The notes: generated by a model from the sequence alone, not told the origin. 43,559 bases of DNA from Akkermansiaceae bacterium (GCA_015062055.1 SUVK01000018.1:1-43559); one strand, 5' to 3'; positions 35,470-43,559 are shown, numbered from the stretch's first letter. Made by a program: numbers and translations.

Positions 35470-36063
35470 TCAAGCATGTTTTGCGTCACGAATGGTGTAT
35501 TTATGCTCATTCATTGGCCAGAGTGCAGCCAATCGCAGGGTTGCGCTGTCGGCAGGTGGGGTAAGATGCTTAATTTCTTCTCTGGTGAACCACCCTAATG
35601 CCTCGGATTCATCAGATATAACAAAATGTTCGTGTGGCGCCTGCAATAGGTAGCGCACATCGTAATGTAGATGCTGGGGCTGTCCGCTTGCGGGGTGGGC
35701 CGGTATGGTGTGTATGTCCACATCAAATATCTCAGCATTCAAGATGCAGATATTATCAATGCCGCTTTCTTCCATGGCTTCGCGGCATGCGACTCGTAAT
35801 ACATCCGGGTCGCCGTCTGCATGCCCGCCGGGTTGAACCCATATGCGCAGTTTGCGGTGCAGGGTGAGTAAAGCTTTGTCTCCGGTGGGGTTGAGCAACC
35901 AAGCAGAGCCGGTAATGTGGCCTGCTTGGTGCTCTCGGCAAAAACAATCGGGCGTATCTTGTACGAATTGCAGCAAGCGTAGGGCATTTTCGCGGTTATC
36001 GGGGTGACTTGCCAGATAACGCGTTAATTGTTCGCAAAGCTGTTTTCGTTCGTCCTGCGGCAT
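35470..36063 (-). CDS. Nudix hydrolase
   Basis: A 197-residue hydrolase of nucleoside diphosphates linked to another moiety. The Nudix box spans G80 to I102 (GHADGDP, then REAMEESGI). The catalytic REAMEESG half is intact, but the first conserved Glu of the consensus is Pro86 here. The N-terminal 60 residues are helical and precede the usual strand (KALLTLHR). The start codon is one base after the stop of the peptide transporter gene, so the two are an operon. The substrate cannot be inferred. Confidence 0.88.
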   Translation of the reverse strand: MPQDERKQLCEQLTRYLASHPDNRENALRLLQFVQDTPDCFCREHQAGHITGSAWLLNPTGDKALLTLHRKLRIWVQPGGHADGDPDVLRVACREAMEESGIDNICILNAEIFDVDIHTIPAHPASGQPQHLHYDVRYLLQAPHEHFVISDESEALGWFTREEIKHLTPPADSATLRLAALWPMNEHKYTIRDAKHA

Positions 36064-36064
36064 A

Positions 36065-37693
36065 TCAGGGTTCGGGGGTCATGCAACGGCGGCTTGTTAC
36101 AAACATGAAGAGTATGCCTACGGCAATGCTCATTACTGAGTAGAGGATAAAGGCTTGGGTTGTGGCCCCTGAGATAATGGAGGTGATGCACACCACCAGC
36201 ACATTGCCCAAAGCTATTGTCAGGTTCCAGAAACTGCTTACAGTACTCTTCAGTTTTTCGCCTGCTGCCGTATAGGCGTATTCCAAACCGGTGGTGCTTA
36301 CCAGAATCTCTGCCACTGTAAGCACGAGATAGGGGATGGCTTGCCATACAATGGATAATTCTACTTGGCTGTCGAGAATGCTTTGTAAAATGGCCACAAG
36401 ACCGAATGATATACCGGCTAGTACAATGCCTATCCCCATGCGTACCAGCGGACTGGCCAGTTTTTTAACTTTGGGGTACACCACCAGTGTCAGCAACGGG
36501 ATGAGTACCATCACCAGCAAAGGATTAAGACTTTGCATCTGTTCTGCGCCGAAATTAAATTGCACCCCCATGTAATCAACATTAAGTGCTTTCATTGTTT
36601 TGCCCTGTATTAACCAACTGGAGGCCGTTTGGTCAAATAAGCTCCAGAAGGGGATGATTAATAAGAAGGTGACGAGAATGCGCACCATGTTGCGGGCGCT
36701 TTTGCGCTCTTCTTCGCTGTACAGTTGAGCTGTTTGCTCTTTACTGCTGAAGAGCATGTTGCCTACCGTGCCGAAGAAATTACGCATACGTATCGTTGCT
36801 GCCAGTTTGAGCCCGGCAATAGCTATGGCTATGGTGTACAAGAATACGGCGGCAAGAGCGCATATCTTGACTTGGGGCTCATTCAACCCGCCTAATACGG
36901 CTAAGTCTGTGGCTCCATTGTATGCCATGACTGCTAAGGTCACGATGATAGGTGCCACTACAATAAAGATGGCAATACGCAGGGCTGTTGCTGTTGTCTC
37001 GGCGACTTTTTGTCCGCCGAACTTTTCGCAGGCTTTACGTGCCCCTCCGAAAATACGATAGACCAAGATGTTAAAGAAGTCCGGTTGAGCCGGGGCTTTG
37101 TGCTTGTAGGTACGCTTGCCCAGCCAGAAAACGGCAGTTGCTATGGCCATGAAAATACCCGGTATCGCAAAGGCTACGCCATAGCCCCAGTTGTCGCGTA
37201 CAAAGGGGATGATGAGCATGGCAAAGAAAGACCCGAAATTGATGGACCAATAGAAAGCTGAGTAGATGCGCGTCATGGTCTGCGAGTCAAAGCCCCCGGC
37301 CTGGTCTCCTACAAAGGCAGATACGCAGGGCTTGATACCACCGGTGCCTATGGCTATGATGAATAAACCGCTGAACAAGATGATTTGTTTGCTTTCTATT
37401 GTTGTGGCAAGGTCGGAGGTTGCCAACACAGCATTACCTATGCAATAGAATAACGAAATAAACAGAATCGTTTTATAGCGACCCAAAAAACGGTCTGCCA
37501 GCCATGCCCCTAACAACGGTAAAATGTAGATAGTGGCATTAAACAAGTGCACAATTTCCTGCGCTGCATCATTCGACATCAGCAGCACATTCGTCATGTA
37601 GACGATGAGAATGGCTTTCATGCCGTAAAAGCAAAATCGCTCGCATGCCTCGTTGCCGATAATGTATTTTGTTTGTGGTGGTAGTGTGGCCAT
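36065..37693 (-). CDS. POT-family proton-coupled oligopeptide transporter
   Basis: A 542-residue inner-membrane symporter importing di- and tripeptides with protons. The ExxERFxxY motif of helix 1 is present as EACERFCFYG. The family signature FYWSINFGSFF lies near residue 150, and GTGGIKPCVSAFVGDQ precedes it. About fourteen hydrophobic segments are visible, with a charged loop in the middle. It is co-transcribed with the Nudix gene. The upstream region is occupied by the terminator of the preceding gene, so its promoter must lie within about 50 bp (TATAAG at 37705-37710 on the minus strand is a candidate -10). Confidence 0.9.
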   Translation of the reverse strand: MATLPPQTKYIIGNEACERFCFYGMKAILIVYMTNVLLMSNDAAQEIVHLFNATIYILPLLGAWLADRFLGRYKTILFISLFYCIGNAVLATSDLATTIESKQIILFSGLFIIAIGTGGIKPCVSAFVGDQAGGFDSQTMTRIYSAFYWSINFGSFFAMLIIPFVRDNWGYGVAFAIPGIFMAIATAVFWLGKRTYKHKAPAQPDFFNILVYRIFGGARKACEKFGGQKVAETTATALRIAIFIVVAPIIVTLAVMAYNGATDLAVLGGLNEPQVKICALAAVFLYTIAIAIAGLKLAATIRMRNFFGTVGNMLFSSKEQTAQLYSEEERKSARNMVRILVTFLLIIPFWSLFDQTASSWLIQGKTMKALNVDYMGVQFNFGAEQMQSLNPLLVMVLIPLLTLVVYPKVKKLASPLVRMGIGIVLAGISFGLVAILQSILDSQVELSIVWQAIPYLVLTVAEILVSTTGLEYAYTAAGEKLKSTVSSFWNLTIALGNVLVVCITSIISGATTQAFILYSVMSIAVGILFMFVTSRRCMTPEP

Positions 37694-37710
37694 AGTACGT
37701 TATTTCTTAT

Positions 37711-37750
37711 AAAAAAAGCATGAGGCCGGTCTGTTTTCCGTGCCTCATGC
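37711..37750 (-). terminator. Intrinsic terminator of the SurA/PpiD-like gene
   Basis: GCATGAGGC (37718-37726) pairs with GCCTCATGC (37742-37750) around a 15-nt loop. A run of seven T follows on the minus strand. Confidence 0.85.
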
Positions 37751-37785
37751 AATTATGAGGTGATTAAGTGATAAGCAAGGGAGCT

Positions 37786-39312
37786 TTATTCTTCAGACTT
37801 CGGGACCACAACCTTATAGCGACTGTAGGCCGTGCGTAACCAGTCGTTCATAATCTCCCATTGCAGTAACATGTTATGTAACTCCTGCGGGATTACCTGC
37901 GCTTCCGGGTTAATGGTGCGGCTGCTGATACCTGTGATAATAGCTTCGGTGGGAGATTGCACGACGGGGGCGAGACTGCCGGTGTGGGTGCGGCGCAAGG
38001 CCGAAAGTTGCTCTTCGTCCGAGGCCTGTGCTGCAATGTTTGCGTTGGTAAACTCCTCTACTGTAGCACCGGCTGCTTTGGCTGCCTCAAAGGCACTCTT
38101 CATGTCTTGCCCGGCGGCAAGAGCCTCGCTAATGGCTTTGTGAACAGAATCTGCCTTCTCGTAAAGACGGCTGACTCTTTCGTTGGCAATCCAGTCTTTA
38201 CGCGCAGCTTCTTCGGCCTGCTCAAAGCTTTGAGTTGTTGCAGGAATGATGCTGTCGGTGCGGATGATATAGGCTTCTCTATCACCGGTGACAGGATAAT
38301 ATTGGCTGTATTGACCTGCGGTTTGAGCTGTAAGCTCGGTGTTGAATACTAATTCGCCCAAGGTCAACCCATTGCCGGCTGCTACCTTGTATTGTTTGAG
38401 TTCTTCGGGAACTGAGTCTGCGGAACATTCTGCATAGGGGCGAATTTCGTACTCGACCGTTGCAGCGGTTTCCGGACCCAATTCTGCAAGTTTCGCGGTA
38501 ATGACAGCCTCCGGGTCGGCACCGGGAGCCTTGACCAATGTCTCTTGAATTTGGCGCGCAGTGTCGGTAATGTTGCCGTTTTCGTTAACGTCCGTCAACT
38601 TGATGATGGTGAAACTGCGTTTTTCTGCGGTTTTGTAATCGTCTTTATGCAGTTCCCAATAGGGTTTCAGTTGTTCCGCCGTGGGGGCAGCGGGTTCTTC
38701 CTGAGCGGCGAGCTGAAGTTTGGCCGTGAACCCGCTGATGTTTTGGTTCATGGCTTGGTCGATTTTGGCCTGCGCTTCTGCATTGTTGGTCACGTTTGCC
38801 GTTACAATAGCTTGTATCGTTTCCCAAATGATGATATCAGAAATCAGTTCGCGGAAATCTTTTTGCCCTACGCTATCAATTTGACCGTTTCGGTAGCCGA
38901 CAACCTCTTTGTAGGCTTCTGTGTTAAAGGAGCCATTGACATTGAATACCGGTAAAGTCTTGATATATTCATCTATTTGCTCGTTAGAAGGGACAATGCC
39001 GAGCTCTTTGGCCGCCTCGCGCAACAGTAAACGGTTTACGGCCAAGTTTTCTTCGTGATGCTCCAGCACGCCGATACTCCAAGCTTGCAACAAAAGAGTA
39101 TTCTGAATACGGTACAGGTAGTGCTCTGTCTTTGCTCCGAGGTTCACAATGTCTTGTGCTTTGTGGCGTGTTCCGTTTATCTCAACACGGTATTCGCGTG
39201 AGAATGCGCCACCGGAGTCACCATAGTCCATCATGATGAGGCCTACCAGTATGCCGACGATTACAATGACGGCTATTAACAGATTTTTGCGGATGAATTC
39301 GAGGAATGTCAT
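37786..39312 (-). CDS. SurA/PpiD-like membrane-anchored periplasmic chaperone
   Basis: A 508-residue protein with the PpiD layout: a short cytoplasmic start (MTFLEFIRKN), one membrane anchor (residues 10-28, ending GLIMMDYG), and a helical SurA_N-like chaperone domain. The landmarks of that domain are NRLLLREAAKELGIVPSNEQ, then EYIKTLPVFNVNGSFNTEAY. This is followed by a long region resembling the middle and end of PpiD. I do not see the parvulin signature block, so isomerase activity is doubtful. It probably helps fold outer-membrane or secreted proteins. The gene has its own terminator. Confidence 0.8.
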   Translation of the reverse strand: MTFLEFIRKNLLIAVIVIVGILVGLIMMDYGDSGGAFSREYRVEINGTRHKAQDIVNLGAKTEHYLYRIQNTLLLQAWSIGVLEHHEENLAVNRLLLREAAKELGIVPSNEQIDEYIKTLPVFNVNGSFNTEAYKEVVGYRNGQIDSVGQKDFRELISDIIIWETIQAIVTANVTNNAEAQAKIDQAMNQNISGFTAKLQLAAQEEPAAPTAEQLKPYWELHKDDYKTAEKRSFTIIKLTDVNENGNITDTARQIQETLVKAPGADPEAVITAKLAELGPETAATVEYEIRPYAECSADSVPEELKQYKVAAGNGLTLGELVFNTELTAQTAGQYSQYYPVTGDREAYIIRTDSIIPATTQSFEQAEEAARKDWIANERVSRLYEKADSVHKAISEALAAGQDMKSAFEAAKAAGATVEEFTNANIAAQASDEEQLSALRRTHTGSLAPVVQSPTEAIITGISSRTINPEAQVIPQELHNMLLQWEIMNDWLRTAYSRYKVVVPKSEE

Positions 39313-39470
39313 GGCTGTGTTTTCTATGACTGATGTTGCGTGTACAAGCTAACGCGCGTATTTTACTTTTATACGCCCCCCGTTGCAAGCATGAAAATAT
39401 CTAACTGTGTCATTCCTCAGTTGTTTTCTCTTCCTTTTGTAAATAAATTTAATTTTTCTGAAAAAATGGC

Positions 39471-39499
39471 TTGACTTTAGATATCGGTTGGTGTATATT
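39471..39499 (+). promoter_or_regulatory. Promoter of tRNA-Lys
   Basis: TTGACT (39471-39476) and TATATT (39494-39499) are 17 bp apart. The predicted start, near 39506, lies about 20 bases before the mature tRNA. Confidence 0.7.
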
Positions 39500-39527
39500 G
39501 ACCTCGCTGCAATGCGCGGCGTACAGT

Positions 39528-39600
39528 GCGTGAATAGCTCAGTTGGTAGAGCAGTAGACTTTTAATCTATTGGTCCCGGGTTCGAGTCCCGGTTCACGTA
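39528..39600 (+). tRNA. tRNA-Lys (anticodon TTT)
   Basis: A complete cloverleaf of 73 nt. The acceptor GCGTGAA pairs with TTCACGT (one G-T pair), the D-arm has AGCTCAGTTGGTAGAGC, the anticodon loop CTTTTAA has TTT at 39561-39563, and the T-arm is CCGGG TTCGAGT CCCGG. The discriminator is A39600 and CCA is not encoded. It has its own promoter and terminator. No element is inserted at its 3' end. Confidence 0.97.
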
Positions 39601-39609
39601 TCTGATAGA

Positions 39610-39640
39610 AGCCCCGAGGTAATATCACCTCGGGGCTTTT
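39610..39640 (+). terminator. Intrinsic terminator of tRNA-Lys
   Basis: AGCCCCGAGGT (39610-39620) pairs perfectly with ACCTCGGGGCT (39627-39637), with TTTT to 39640. It could also stop minus-strand transcripts from the ankyrin gene, which ends at 39713. Confidence 0.9.
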
Positions 39641-39712
39641 TAATTGAAAAAGATTTACGCTTGCATGCAGCTTTAGATGACCGTTGTAACTGATGTTGTT
39701 AGAGGCGCGTTT

Positions 39713-41461
39713 TTATTGAAGGGTGAAGGTGCCACTGTAAATTTGTGGCGCCTCATGTTTTGTTTCTTTGGTACAAGTAGCGGTGCCACCGATAGGTGAG
39801 GTAAAGTTTAGCTTAAACTCGTGGCGAGACCAGCCGTCGGCGTAGGCTCCGCCCGGAGACCATTGGGCATCTCTGGTTACGGTTGCCGTTGAGTCGCCGG
39901 TTTTTGTGTAGGTGGTCCGGATGATGGTCCAGTCTTCATCCTCCAGTACTTCTCCGGTACTGGTGTTATTAGAGTTCGTCCATACGGCTGTAACCGGCTC
40001 ATCAAAGTCGGGGCAAGAGAAGATAAAGGTGCACCCTGCCACCAGTTGAGGTGATTTTGCTGTGGCAGATTCGTTGTTGAGAATCTTCTGTATTTGATTG
40101 AGGTTGGGGGTATTGGGCGGCAACTGTGTGGGTGAGCCTTGTGCATCCCGCAATTCTCGCGTGGCACCGTGGTCAATCAACCATTGAAGTAACTCGACAT
40201 TTCCCTCGCATGCTGCGCGGTATGTGGCGGTGGCTCCATCGGTAGTCATCCCTTCATCTTCTCTCGTAAGAATCATGTGAGGTAATCGGGCCAGAGTTAA
40301 CCCGGCTTCACGGTACTCTTGTTGCGAGCAGTAGCGGCGTTGTTTCAGATTTTGCAGTATCCACCCCACAAATATCTCTTCGCTTACTTTTGCGGTTTTC
40401 ACTCGGGTGATATACACGCCTAGGGTATCAGTTGGGTCTACTCCCAGCTGCATCGGCTCGTTTCCTTGTTTGACAAAGCGGTAAACGATTCGTGCGCATT
40501 GCTCGGCTTTATTCTGGTTGATGAGAACAAGGTGTGTCGGGCTTTGTAATTGATGCCCCGAGAATTCTGTCTCGAGCCACGTTGCTGCTGCTTTTGCGTC
40601 ATCTGTTTTGATGGAGGCGCCTCGGTACGGGGTATCTCTCCATGCTCGGGCCTCGCGAATAATAGCCTTAATCTCTTTGGCATTTTTACCGCCGATGCAG
40701 GCATCTACACTTGCTCCTTTTTCCGTACGACTTTCTAAATCAGCGCCATGCTCTACTAACCATCGAACGAGGGCGACATGACTCAATCCGCAGGCATAGT
40801 GCAGGGCGGTGTTGCCTTTGTAATCCGGCGTGGTAAACGAGGCATCTCCAAACATCATGACCATCGGCAACAACGAGTCCAATCGTTTTTGGTATAGTTT
40901 TTCGGTGTCGCTGCGGTAGTTTGTGTGGGTTATTTCGCTGTGTATCTCTTGCAAACCGTCATCCAAAATCAATTCCGGGTCGTGAAAAATGATTTCCTCC
41001 GGTATTTCTACACCGAATGCCGAGCTGTTGTCGTCGGTAATGCAGAAGTCGATATGACGTATATGCCACGTGTTACCGGCTTGGTGCCAAGCTATGTAGG
41101 CAGTGCCACCCGTGTTGCTTGTGTAGGAGAGGTTAATCTCTACCTTAAAATCCGGGCATTGCAGGTTGATATAGCCACTATTGTTTTTCGTATCGGGTGT
41201 ATAGCTTACTTGTACATTGTGGCTGATGCCCACACTATACTCAACTTTTGTGGTAAAATGAGTTGCCGATGGAAAATCTATAATAAAATCCGTTACTTTA
41301 TCTAATAGATACCAAGGATACTGAGGCTCTAGTTGCATGCCGGAGCGAGCCACCAGTGCTTCATTCATATCAATGCGTATCTTTTTGTCGGATATGTCTT
41401 GGGGACCATTGGCCCACAGCGCCGGTGAACTCAGGACGGCCCATGTAATGATTCGTTTCAT
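39713..41461 (-). CDS. Secreted ankyrin-repeat protein with beta-rich modules at both ends
   Basis: A 582-residue protein with a signal peptide (MKRIITWAVLSSPALWA). Residues 40-145 are beta-rich and contain LQCPDF, then LSYTSNTGGTAYIAW. Ankyrin repeats lie at about 213-250 (NTALHYACGLSHVALVRWLV) and 405-445 (TYRAACEGNVELLQWLIDHG). Between them is a region of unknown fold. The C-terminal 115 residues are again beta-rich, with FIFSCPDF and LNFTSPIGGTA, echoing the N-terminal module. It is probably periplasmic or surface-exposed and involved in binding. The next gene upstream encodes a related protein. Confidence 0.8.
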   Translation of the reverse strand: MKRIITWAVLSSPALWANGPQDISDKKIRIDMNEALVARSGMQLEPQYPWYLLDKVTDFIIDFPSATHFTTKVEYSVGISHNVQVSYTPDTKNNSGYINLQCPDFKVEINLSYTSNTGGTAYIAWHQAGNTWHIRHIDFCITDDNSSAFGVEIPEEIIFHDPELILDDGLQEIHSEITHTNYRSDTEKLYQKRLDSLLPMVMMFGDASFTTPDYKGNTALHYACGLSHVALVRWLVEHGADLESRTEKGASVDACIGGKNAKEIKAIIREARAWRDTPYRGASIKTDDAKAAATWLETEFSGHQLQSPTHLVLINQNKAEQCARIVYRFVKQGNEPMQLGVDPTDTLGVYITRVKTAKVSEEIFVGWILQNLKQRRYCSQQEYREAGLTLARLPHMILTREDEGMTTDGATATYRAACEGNVELLQWLIDHGATRELRDAQGSPTQLPPNTPNLNQIQKILNNESATAKSPQLVAGCTFIFSCPDFDEPVTAVWTNSNNTSTGEVLEDEDWTIIRTTYTKTGDSTATVTRDAQWSPGGAYADGWSRHEFKLNFTSPIGGTATCTKETKHEAPQIYSGTFTLQ

Positions 41462-41470
41462 ATTGCTTGA

Positions 41471-41635
41471 TTATTGGATGGCCAGGTCTGTATCTTCGGC
41501 AATCTCATTTCCGCATTGGTTGTATAAAAGCGTGTAGTTTATGGTCGTGCCGAGGTCGGTAGCCAATCGCTGCACGGCATTATGCCGTGCAACCTTTGAA
41601 TGTGATGAGATTTTTGTTATTGATAAATACCTCCA
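41471..41635 (-). other. Coding-like remnant between the two ankyrin genes
   Basis: Directly after the TAA of the upstream ankyrin/Sel1 gene the same frame stays open for 54 more codons, to a TAA at 41471. Its last 33 residues read like real protein (QRLATDLGTTINYTLLYNQC, then GNEIAEDTDLAIQ). It has no ATG; a GTG at 41575 would give 34 residues. It contains the perfect hairpin TGCACGGCA / TGCCGTGCA (41571-41591). It is probably the 3' end of a lost gene, or otherwise chance. Confidence 0.35.
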
Positions 41636-42793
41636 TTATTTGCTCGGTATTTCCAGCTTAAACGACAACGGGTATATCTCGCTGGCACCGGGAGTTTTGT
41701 CGGTGAGCGTTCCCCCGATTCGGCCCGTGTAGGTGCTGCCCTCTTGGTGTTCTATGAGAAGGGTACCATTGAATATGAGAGCCCCGCCACGAAAACCAAT
41801 CTCTGCCAAGTTTTCGCTTACGGGGGTATAATACAACAGGGTAAAGGGGTATTGCCCTTGTTTACCGAATACAATGGTAGATACATCCCCGCTTTCGCAG
41901 TGTATGCAACTAAAGATAAGTGTGCTGCCGTGAGGAATCGTGCTCGGTATGGTTCTTGTTGCCGGAGCTTGATTGTCTTGAATAATTTCTATGGCGCCCT
42001 CATGCCCACACTCTGCAGCCTCTTTGAGTAAACTGTACCCCTTAGCTTCGTCTTGTTGTACGCCTTCTACCCCCCAGTAATACAACATGCCTAAGTTTGC
42101 TTTTGCAGCAATGCAGCCTTTTCGGGCAGCAAGTTGTTGCCAGAAGTGGCACATGTCTCTCAGCGGTTCTTCACCGTGCATCCAACTTACCTGAGGGGCG
42201 ACATCGCTCCCTTCGCCCGAGTAATACAATTGGCCTATGAGGTAGCAGGCATCTGCGTTGCCTTCGATAGCTTTTTGGTAGGCTTTTTTTGCTTTGTTTG
42301 TCAACAATTCGCAGGGAATTCCGGTGCGGAGCAGTTGCTTTAAGTGCGGTTCTCTTGCTAAGTCGGCAGGTGTTTTTCCAGCGTTGTTTTTTGTATTTAT
42401 TTTGGCACCGCAAGCTATAAGTCGCAAGGCGATGTTGTAATCGTTCATACTTGCCGCCAAATGTAGGGGGCTGTTGCCGGTGCCTTTTTGCTTAACATGA
42501 ACATCGGCCCCTGCCAGTAGTATTGCGCCTATGATGTCGGTTTGGCACAATCCTGTATCCGGTGTGCTCAACGCATACACTAACAAGGTGTCGCCGTTGC
42601 ATATTGTGGCATTGATGCCCTCGCCCTTCATGTCTTGCAGATAACCGTAGATTTCTGCCCATTCCGGAGAGTTGATATGCGTTTGGGCAAGTGTTACGGC
42701 AAGCTCGCTAACGGGATTTGTTGCTGATACATCTCCTGCACTAAGAGTGATGGCCGTTATGGGGGCGAGTATTGAAAGTGAATAAATGTTCAT
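41636..42793 (-). CDS. Secreted protein with ankyrin and Sel1 repeats and beta-rich C-terminus
   Basis: A 385-residue protein. ATG 42793 gives a signal peptide (MNIYSLSILAPITAITLSAG); the longer frame to 42859 begins inside a hairpin and lacks one. Ankyrin units lie around residues 75-155 (NSPLHLAASMNDYNIALRLI, then NNAGKTPADLA). Sel1 units follow (DACYLIGQLYYSGEGSD and AAKANLGMLYYWGVEG, then YSLLKEAAECGHEGAIEII). The last 100 residues are beta-rich and start GSTLIFSC, similar to the FIFSC of the neighbouring ankyrin protein. Combining the two repeat types in one secreted chain is uncommon. A scaffold or binding role is inferred. Confidence 0.8.
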   Translation of the reverse strand: MNIYSLSILAPITAITLSAGDVSATNPVSELAVTLAQTHINSPEWAEIYGYLQDMKGEGINATICNGDTLLVYALSTPDTGLCQTDIIGAILLAGADVHVKQKGTGNSPLHLAASMNDYNIALRLIACGAKINTKNNAGKTPADLAREPHLKQLLRTGIPCELLTNKAKKAYQKAIEGNADACYLIGQLYYSGEGSDVAPQVSWMHGEEPLRDMCHFWQQLAARKGCIAAKANLGMLYYWGVEGVQQDEAKGYSLLKEAAECGHEGAIEIIQDNQAPATRTIPSTIPHGSTLIFSCIHCESGDVSTIVFGKQGQYPFTLLYYTPVSENLAEIGFRGGALIFNGTLLIEHQEGSTYTGRIGGTLTDKTPGASEIYPLSFKLEIPSK

Positions 42794-42844
42794 AGTGCTG
42801 TTGTTTCTTATCAGCAGTGTTTCATCATGCGTTTCTTTTTTAGT

Positions 42845-42882
42845 AACCCCGGAAATCACGCGTGACGGCGATTCCCGGGGTT
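42845..42882. repeat. Imperfect hairpin between the lipoprotein and ankyrin genes
   Basis: Bases 42845-42857 pair with 42870-42882 (13 bp, one mismatch, core AACCCCGG) around a 12-nt loop. No good T-run follows on the minus strand. It may be a weak terminator of the lipoprotein gene. Confidence 0.45.
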
Positions 42883-42910
42883 CTGTAAAAAAGTATATTT
42901 TGTGCGGAAA

Positions 42911-43345
42911 TTAAAATCCAAGGCCTTCTAATGCTTGCTTGAAAGATGGATCGAGTTGCTCTGAGGCCGGGGATTGTATCAAAGAAATCATAGCATTCAC
43001 AATTTTTTCTTGAGCTGCTTCCATGCGGGCTTTTAATTCCGCCGCAGGTTCGGTGTTTGTAAGTCCTTTAGCTTCGGCTTCCTGAAGCAGAGTGTTAATT
43101 TAAGTCCCGAGCTCGCTAATTTTTTTGGCTTGCTCGGCAGAGTTTGCGGGGGTTGTTGCTTCGATCACTCCGGCAAACTCCTCGAATGCTTCGCAAAGTG
43201 CTATCGCGTAGTCGTCTGCGGTTACCGGGGTTTTAGCTGTTTCTGCGGGCTTGGATTCAGTTGTTGCAGGGGCTTCTTTTTCGCCACAAGAAATGAGAGA
43301 CAACACAGGAAGCACGGCGGCTGCTATGAATGTGATTTTTTTCAT
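42911..43345 (-). pseudogene. Lipoprotein gene interrupted by one in-frame stop codon
   Basis: ATG 43345 opens a lipoprotein of 81 codons with signal peptide and lipobox (LSLISC, then GEKEAPATTE). It ends at a TAA at 43100-43102 within a helical segment (AEQAKKISELGT). The same frame continues after the stop for 62 coherent helical residues (INTLLQEAEAKGLTNTEPAA, then EKIVNAMISLIQSP and FKQALEGLGF) to a second TAA at 42911. The whole would be a 143-residue helical lipoprotein plus the interrupted position. One base change (for example CAA, GAA or AAA to TAA) explains it. I do not recognise the family. Confidence 0.8.
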
Positions 43346-43449
43346 TGTTTTTGGATTTTGTTGTTAAGTTTGTAATGAAAAACGGTTTTAATACCATTAC
43401 GCTCTTTTATGATACAACATGTTACATGAGATAGCAAGAAAAAAGATTC

Positions 43450-43536
43450 ATGATTGTAAAATGTGCAAGTTGTAAAATCAAATGCGACACCGAAAGCCCT
43501 CCCAAAAAGTCTCCAAAGGAGCCCAAACTGCCCTAG
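43450..43536 (+). CDS. Possible very small cysteine-rich protein
   Basis: ATG 43450 opens 28 codons, beginning MIVKCASCKIKC and continuing with a Lys/Pro-rich tail to TAG 43536. The CxxCxxxC start looks like half of a zinc ribbon of the MJ0042 kind, and the second half is absent. It may be a truncated gene or chance. The remaining bases 43376-43449 are A/T-rich with nothing else visible. Confidence 0.3.
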   Translation: MIVKCASCKIKCDTESPPKKSPKEPKLP

Positions 43537-43559
43537 CAGGATGGGGGATAGGGGGAAGG

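Noticed and set aside
39528..39712. tRNA-Lys as a second integration site
   Set aside because: The tRNA is complete with its own promoter and terminator, and I see no duplicated 3' end or integrase next to it.
42794..42859. Start of the ankyrin/Sel1 protein at 42859
   Set aside because: It begins within a hairpin and buries the signal peptide behind 22 polar residues; ATG 42793 exposes it.

Overview
The window looks like part of the chromosome of a Gram-negative gut-type bacterium, interrupted at its left end by the edge of an integrated mobile element. The envelope genes (apolipoprotein N-acyltransferase, a LolC/E-like permease, an RND efflux pump, DsbD, several lipobox proteins) imply two membranes. 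Most starts have no Shine-Dalgarno-like purine tract, and the window carries several secreted ankyrin and Sel1 repeat proteins. I infer a member of the Verrucomicrobiota/PVC group, possibly Akkermansia-like, with moderate confidence. I see no rRNA gene, CRISPR array or plasmid origin.

Region 1 (1-7572) is the right end of a prophage or integrative element. A single reading frame of at least 2450 codons, open at the left edge, encodes a giant mosaic 'polyvalent' protein of the kind carried by phages and conjugative elements. It is followed by a palindrome, short direct repeats and a 3' fragment of tRNA-Ser(GGA) that lacks its 5' half. That fragment is what is left at one end when an element inserts into a tRNA gene. 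The native terminator of the tRNA follows at once. The strongly G/T-biased coding strand of the giant gene stops at this boundary.

Region 2 (7648-20746) is chromosome with genes on both strands: a secreted sialate O-acetylesterase, an orphan trpB, a secreted helical protein co-oriented with gatB, a UmuC-type Y-family polymerase without umuD, a decayed IS3-family fragment, lnt with a coupled membrane protein, a small ferredoxin, a DciA-like (DUF721) protein, a malic enzyme and a Sel1-repeat lipoprotein.

Region 3 (20747-37750) is almost all minus strand: a collapsed ankyrin pseudogene, DsbD with an acidic repeat tail, an RND pump whose adaptor is two membrane-fusion proteins fused in tandem, an RDD protein, a LolC/E-like permease, an NapH-like iron-sulfur protein, an overlapping lipoprotein/coiled-coil pair, a Nudix hydrolase and a POT-family peptide transporter.

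Region 4 (37786-43559) holds a SurA/PpiD-like periplasmic chaperone, tRNA-Lys(TTT) with a clear promoter and terminator, two secreted ankyrin proteins that may share a beta-rich module, and a lipoprotein gene split by one in-frame stop codon. The most unusual items are the modular giant protein with its tRNA-Ser attachment site, the tandem-fused efflux adaptor, the ankyrin family with its decayed relatives, and the interrupted lipoprotein gene.
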